Below are positions 40,959-44,893 of a DNA stretch of 44,893 nucleotides, piece by piece. This DNA comes from Oscillospiraceae bacterium. Its GTDB lineage: Bacteria > Bacillota > Clostridia > Oscillospirales > Oscillospiraceae. The stretch lies in contig JAHHRV010000018.1 of NCBI GenBank assembly GCA_020025595.1, positions 1 through 44,893 of the forward strand, in the 5' to 3' direction. Under the pieces are notes generated by a model, which ran no database searches, had not been told where the DNA came from, and was given only the letters and a program-made list of their open reading frames with translations. Position 1 is the first letter of the stretch. Every line of letters begins with the position of its first letter. The position numbers were made by a program, and so were the translations under genes.

Positions 40959-41617
40959 CCCCGCACCTCCTCGCTATCCCATTGCGGAACATCCAGTATT
41001 CCATTGTTGAGAATTCCCCGAAAAAAGCGAGGCTGAATATCCTCTGGATTTGAGTAATCCATATCATAAAGCATCCACCCCAAGTCCCGCTGTCCCAGCA
41101 GTTCTGGCGGACAGGGTGGTATTTCTGAGCAATTTCTGAAATTGGCAGGAAATTCACGGCACCCAAAATACGGCTGGTGGAAACACTGTCCACGGTTTAG
41201 GCGACGTTTGACAATATCCTGAAATTTTCCGGGATTATCACCGGGTGCGGCATCTTCCGTCATTTCAAAATGTGCTTCAATGACATAGTGTACATTTTTC
41301 AGCAGTAATGCTGCTCTTTGCTGAATCTCTTGTGTGGTATCCAGATATAATTCACCTTTTCCACGTTCCATTATTGTTTTTGCAGTTCGGGAATTTGCCA
41401 CTGCCTTTACTTCGTTGCGCCGCAAATTTGTAAACTGAATTGGTGAGCAGACATGTATGCGGTCAATTCTCCACCGTAAGCCCGGGTGATAGTATATTGC
41501 TTCCACCAAACCGCGAGCTGCAGAGGGAGTCATTACATCATAACTAACCCGTTCCACCTTCATTTCTGGTCTGGAAAAACATGCATAGTCTCCCCAGACC
41601 TCCATGCAAATAGCCAT
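40955..41617 (-). CDS. cas5: Cas5c, crRNA-processing endonuclease of type I-C
   Basis: A 220-residue Cas5 of the type I-C subgroup. MAICMEVWGDYACFSRPEMKVERVSYDVMTPSAARGLVEAIYYHPGLRW is the RRM fold start with the tyrosine-rich region that includes the catalytic site in homologues. There is no cas6 in the locus, consistent with Cas5c cutting the repeat hairpin itself. The start is ATG 41617, eight bases after AGGAAG; the upstream in-frame GTG lies in that site. Confidence 0.94.
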   Translation of the reverse strand: MAICMEVWGDYACFSRPEMKVERVSYDVMTPSAARGLVEAIYYHPGLRWRIDRIHVCSPIQFTNLRRNEVKAVANSRTAKTIMERGKGELYLDTTQEIQQRAALLLKNVHYVIEAHFEMTEDAAPGDNPGKFQDIVKRRLNRGQCFHQPYFGCREFPANFRNCSEIPPCPPELLGQRDLGWMLYDMDYSNPEDIQPRFFRGILNNGILDVPQWDSEEVRG

Positions 41618-41650
41618 TTTATACACTTCCTTTTGCGTATCAATTCTATC

Positions 41651-43852
41651 TTATACAAAAAATGCATCTCCACTATCGGCTTTCAACGCCAGACCCTGCT
41701 CTGGATGGTAAAGCGTTGTATCAAGCAGAATGGCTGAACCATCCTCTAATAATTCCAATGCACCGGCAATCTCCAGAGATTGGAATTGATTCTCATAGAC
41801 AGAAACACTGTATTTCCCAAGCTTACGAAACAGCGTTATGCTACACTGACCGCTTCGGATCTGTTCAACCAACTCAGCGCCTGCTTCCAAGGGAATATAA
41901 ATTGTTCGTGTGGCGCTGTCGATCATGTGAAATCTATCCGCGATTTTACGGAACGGAAATAATTCGTGTTTCATCAAAGGCAGGATTTCCTGCTGATCCT
42001 GAGCAGAATCACCCTTCATTTCCAGCAATTGCTTAAAATAGGCTGAAACCGCTTCTTGACTGCTGATATCATCGTACTGTTCCATAACCAAGCTGCCTGC
42101 ACCAATGGGGATGGAAAATATAGGAGGCGGTTTTATTGTAGCTTTAAATATAGAGACAATACTGTCGGCGCGATTTCGTTTTCCTTCGCGGTTACAGCGA
42201 CCGGCTGCCTGAAGAACCGAATCCAATCCGGCTTCCTCCCGATACACTTCAGGAAAATCCACATCCACGCCAGCCTCGATCAGGGAGGTTGAAACCACTC
42301 GGCAGGGCAGATGTTCATTGAGTCTTTCGCGTATTTGTTTTAGGACTCTCTCTCGATGAGCCGGATACATCAGCGTAGACAAATGATAACATCCGTCGCC
42401 AGTAAGGCGTCCGAATATCTCTTGAGCACCTTTTCGGCTATTGACAACACACAGGACTTGCTGCTTCGTATTGAGTGTATCTGCAAGTTGATCCCAGCTT
42501 AATTGTCCGACTTTCTGAAATGTAACACGCTGAAATACCGCTGAGCGAAACACTTCATCGGGACATAGCTCCACTGCATTTACACCAGGCAGGAACTCCT
42601 GAAACAAAAGCTTTAACGCTGGCTGAGTTGCACTGCACAGCACTGCAGAGGAATGATAATGAGCTACCAGCTGAGAAATTGCGTGTATGCAGGGCCGAAG
42701 GTATGGAATCGGCAGCATCTGTGCTTCGTCAAAAATGATGACACTCTTTGCTAAATTATGTAATTTCCTGCATTTTGAAGAACGATTTGAAAATAGGGAA
42801 TCAAAAAATTGAACTGCAGTTGTGACAACTACTGGCATATCCCAGTTTTCTGTAGCCTGTGCCATACGGATTGATTTTGGATTTGCTTCCTGGTCTATGT
42901 CGTAAAGCACACCGCTGTGATGCTCCAGTACAACATCCTCTCCCAAGATTTTACGGAATACCTTGGCATTCTGCTCAATTATGGACGTATATGGAATGAC
43001 ATAGATCACACGTTTCAATCCATTGGCTCTTGCGTGAGACAGTGCAAATGCTAAAGACGATACTGTCTTGCCTCCACCTGTCGGGACAGTAAGTGTAAAC
43101 AGACCTGTTTTCCGAGCATATCCATCCTGTCTGCAATGTTCTAAAATCGAACAACGCAGGGTATTCAATTCTCCTTCCGGAGGATACCATCCGGAAACAT
43201 ATTTTTGGAGCCTTTGCTCCAATTCAGCCATAGCGTAATCGGTCTTGGAACGTTTATGCCCAGACATAAATACCTCTGTACTTAGAAAATCTGCATCTAC
43301 AAGACAAGAGTAAAGCATTCTTGTAAAAAACATTGCATCACAAGGAGATGTCGTTCTGCTTCGTAGAAATTCTGGACTAGACGCTTTTGGGAGTTGGATT
43401 TCTTCTTTCCATTCGTCATACGGCTCTAACATTCCTTTGTACGCACGATTTAATCGCCCCCACATGGTGGGTTGATCCACATTATCTGTTCTGCTGCCAC
43501 CATCAGGCAATCCGCCATGGTGGCCAGCTATGCAAATAGCTGCGTAGCTTTGTCCAATTTTTGTACATTCGACAGAACCAGCAGTAGAATGGTCTACCCG
43601 ATGTGGGGAACCAGCTAACCGCAGCTGAAATGCCTTGCTGAATTTACCAATATCGTGGGCCAGTCCGGCCAAATATCCCTGTTCATATGCATCGAAATCT
43701 GAGGCAAACTGTGCAGCAAGATGTGCAGTTTCGAGCAGATGTTGCTGTATCGTTTCCGTTTTTCCATCTTCCGTCAAATGGGCAAGAAATTGTGAATCAT
43801 CCAAGAAATCATCTCCCATATAGATAGTGTAGTGATTCTTTTCATTTCCCAT
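41651..43852 (-). CDS. cas3: Cas3 nuclease-helicase
   Basis: A 733-residue Cas3. The N-terminal HD nuclease contains LAGLAHDIGKFSKAFQ and CIAGHHGGLPDGG. The SF2 helicase follows with Walker A TVPTGGGKTVSSLAF, the DExx box IIFDEAQMLP, and motif VI in LQAAGRCNREGKR. Cas3 is recruited by Cascade to shred target DNA. It heads the cas operon; the gap to cas5 is 33 bases. All key catalytic motifs are intact, suggesting a working effector. Confidence 0.96.
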   Translation of the reverse strand: MGNEKNHYTIYMGDDFLDDSQFLAHLTEDGKTETIQQHLLETAHLAAQFASDFDAYEQGYLAGLAHDIGKFSKAFQLRLAGSPHRVDHSTAGSVECTKIGQSYAAICIAGHHGGLPDGGSRTDNVDQPTMWGRLNRAYKGMLEPYDEWKEEIQLPKASSPEFLRSRTTSPCDAMFFTRMLYSCLVDADFLSTEVFMSGHKRSKTDYAMAELEQRLQKYVSGWYPPEGELNTLRCSILEHCRQDGYARKTGLFTLTVPTGGGKTVSSLAFALSHARANGLKRVIYVIPYTSIIEQNAKVFRKILGEDVVLEHHSGVLYDIDQEANPKSIRMAQATENWDMPVVVTTAVQFFDSLFSNRSSKCRKLHNLAKSVIIFDEAQMLPIPYLRPCIHAISQLVAHYHSSAVLCSATQPALKLLFQEFLPGVNAVELCPDEVFRSAVFQRVTFQKVGQLSWDQLADTLNTKQQVLCVVNSRKGAQEIFGRLTGDGCYHLSTLMYPAHRERVLKQIRERLNEHLPCRVVSTSLIEAGVDVDFPEVYREEAGLDSVLQAAGRCNREGKRNRADSIVSIFKATIKPPPIFSIPIGAGSLVMEQYDDISSQEAVSAYFKQLLEMKGDSAQDQQEILPLMKHELFPFRKIADRFHMIDSATRTIYIPLEAGAELVEQIRSGQCSITLFRKLGKYSVSVYENQFQSLEIAGALELLEDGSAILLDTTLYHPEQGLALKADSGDAFFV

Positions 43853-43922
43853 GATACTCTAAAATATGTCCAATATAACAGCTATATACAAAGCATATGT
43901 CAAATATCGCTCCTTATTGACA

Positions 43923-43951
43923 AGTGTAGCAAAATCGAACAAATAAGTCAA
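43923..43951 (-). promoter_or_regulatory. Promoter of the cas operon
   Basis: On the minus strand TTGACT (43946-43951), 17 bases, TACACT (43923-43928). A second possible pair, TTGACA (43898-43903) and TGTTAT (43875-43880), follows. Copies of GTCAAAT-type sequence surround the boxes. Confidence 0.68.
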
Positions 43952-44139
43952 ATGCGATATCACGAAAACTATCATATTTGACGAACAAGGACAAAAAACT
44001 AACCATTATGTCTATATGGTAACACTAATCATTTTTGTAGCAATTTATCCAAGGCAAAACATTTAATGCTTCGATCAATTCCAGGCTTAAAAGCGCCTGA
44101 GTAACATATAACACTTTAACAAGGGATGACCCGTATAGT
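43952..44139. other. AT-rich intergenic region upstream of cas3
   Basis: No open frame of quality. Contains one GTCAAATATG-type motif on the minus strand (43975-43984 region); otherwise nothing recognised. Confidence 0.45.
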
Positions 44140-44182
44140 ATTGGTCCCCCTGGGCCGCATTTCGCCGCCCAGGGGGACCAAT
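44140..44182. repeat. Perfect 16-bp GC-rich inverted repeat
   Basis: ATTGGTCCCCCTGGGC (44140-44155) and its exact complement (44167-44182) flank an 11-base spacer CGCATTTCGCC. No T-run follows on either strand, so it is not a standard terminator. GC content stands out from the AT-rich surroundings. Confidence 0.85.
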
Positions 44183-44441
44183 AAAAAGTCTAAATATATT
44201 TATTATCAGCAAATCAATAGTACATCAATGCATATCTAAAGGTAAAACTGCTCCCACGCGGAAAGCACCGAATGGAGCAGGAAAATACCATGGGTTCAAA
44301 AAGGATTTTTACACACTGGTTGACAGTTCTCCTTCAAAACAGTGAATTTGATATTCCTTCCGGGCTTGCACTGGAAGCAAAGGAGCATTCACCTTCTAAC
44401 TTCTATGCGGATTTTTCAGCTAAGATGCCACGCTTGATACC

Positions 44442-44693
44442 ATGCAGACGACAGCTGCTTTTTGCACGAGAATTTATCAACGGCACAATTTTTCCCGCCA
44501 GCTCACTAATGCAATGCACCTAGGAAAACTTGCAGATCTATCCGAAGTTCCAATTCGCACCATTCAACAATACGAGCAGCAGCAAAAAAATATCAACAAC
44601 GCCCAAGCAAGATACCTGGTCATGCTGGCTCAGACACTGTGCTGTGATGCAAGTGATTTATTGGATCTTGTAGAACAAAAGAGGACTGAATGA
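44442..44693 (+). pseudogene. Remnant of an HTH (XRE-like) regulator
   Basis: The last 60 residues (LGKLADLSEVPIRTIQQYEQQQKNINNAQARYLVMLAQTL) form an XRE-type helix-turn-helix of the sort found at the C-terminus of small clostridial regulators. The frame has no convincing start: it begins inside another frame (44272-44523, no recognisable domain) that overlaps it with a shift. I read the pair as a frameshifted or truncated gene. It could instead be a short functional protein from a downstream start such as the ATG near 44514. Confidence 0.5.
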
Positions 44694-44709
44694 CTTCAGT
44701 CCTCTTTTT
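44677..44709 (+). terminator. Terminator of the HTH remnant
   Basis: AAAAGAGGACTGAA and complement around TGAC, followed by T residues. The stop codon of the HTH frame lies in the loop. Confidence 0.8.
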
Positions 44710-44773
44710 CGTATTTTGGAAAGGTGTCGTATTTTTGTCGTACAACAGGAAATCTCAGCTAAATATAAAAAAT

Positions 44774-44807
44774 AAAACCTTAAAGTCGTTGCGACTCTAA
44801 GGTTTTT
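44774..44807 (-). terminator. Terminator of tRNA-Val
   Basis: AAAACCTTA-AGTCG and complement (one mismatch) around TTG, followed on the minus strand by a long T-rich tract. Confidence 0.78.
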
Positions 44808-44809
44808 TA

Positions 44810-44886
44810 TGGTAGAGACTATTGGACTCGAACCAACGACCTCTTGCGTGTGAAGCAAGCGCTCTAACCAGCTGAGCTAAGCCTCC
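44810..44886 (-). tRNA. tRNA-Val (anticodon CAC)
   Basis: A 77-base cloverleaf on the minus strand. Acceptor GGAGGCT pairs with AGTCTCT (two G-U pairs). Anticodon stem CTTGC/GCAAG encloses TTCACAC, anticodon CAC. T-loop TTCGAGTC and an encoded CCA are present. Confidence 0.93.
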
Positions 44887-44893
44887 ATATCGG

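Noticed and set aside
44710..44770. TGTCGTA direct repeat near tRNA-Val as a possible attachment site
   Set aside because: The repeat is short, does not match the tRNA 3' end, and no integrase is present in the window.

Overview
The window comes from a spore-forming, low-to-mid GC Bacillota genome, most likely a gut clostridium of the Oscillospiraceae/Ruminococcaceae type. The evidence is a gerA-type germinant receptor operon, strong AGGAGG ribosome sites, frequent TTG/GTG starts, a Gram-positive ethanolamine (eut) microcompartment locus controlled by EutV/EutW rather than EutR, and a type I-C CRISPR-Cas system. The genus is an inference.

Layout. 1-2.8 kb (minus): germinant receptor genes A, a very short C-like subunit, and B. 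2.9-6.1 kb (plus): NUDIX hydrolase, mnmE, cysteine desulfurase. 6.1-13.0 kb: housekeeping genes (MazG-like and NUDIX hydrolases, DUF1292, a DivIVA-like coiled coil, DUF523, Tex, a MATE transporter) with tRNA-Arg(CCG) and tRNA-Ala(CGC). 13.0-32.4 kb (minus): a complete ethanolamine-utilisation island. 32.5-34.7 kb: an Eis-like acetyltransferase and a DUF2284 protein. 34.9-43.9 kb (minus): cas3-cas5-cas8c-cas7-cas4-cas1-cas2 followed by an array of 19 repeats. 44.1-44.9 kb: a large inverted repeat, a broken HTH gene and tRNA-Val(CAC).

The eut island reads eutG | eutS-eutP-eutV-eutW | eutA-eutB-eutC-eutL-eutK-like-eutE-eutM-eutM-eutT-pduL-eutJ-(unknown)-eutN-pduS-like-pduT-like-eutH-eutQ. EutH imports ethanolamine. 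EutBC, repaired by EutA and supplied with adenosylcobalamin by EutT, splits it to ammonia and acetaldehyde inside the shell (EutS, EutK-like, EutL, EutM, EutN, PduT-like). EutE and PduL make acetyl-CoA and acetyl phosphate, and EutG reduces acetaldehyde to ethanol.

The most interesting part is the regulation. Three leaders (before eutG, before eutS, and inside the operon before eutA) each show two small hairpins followed by a terminator whose 5' strand overlaps the second hairpin. This is the architecture recognised by ANTAR antiterminators such as EutV. Their loops share the pattern R-A-Y-G-N-A. Just beyond the end of the operon is a cobalamin riboswitch with its own consensus promoter, two terminators and no downstream gene on its strand. 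This is the layout of the EutX/Rli55 class of B12-sensing RNAs that sequester EutV. Together these form an apparent self-contained two-input circuit: ethanolamine through EutW/EutV, and B12 through the RNA.

All homology calls come from reading the translated sequence. No database search or folding program was run.
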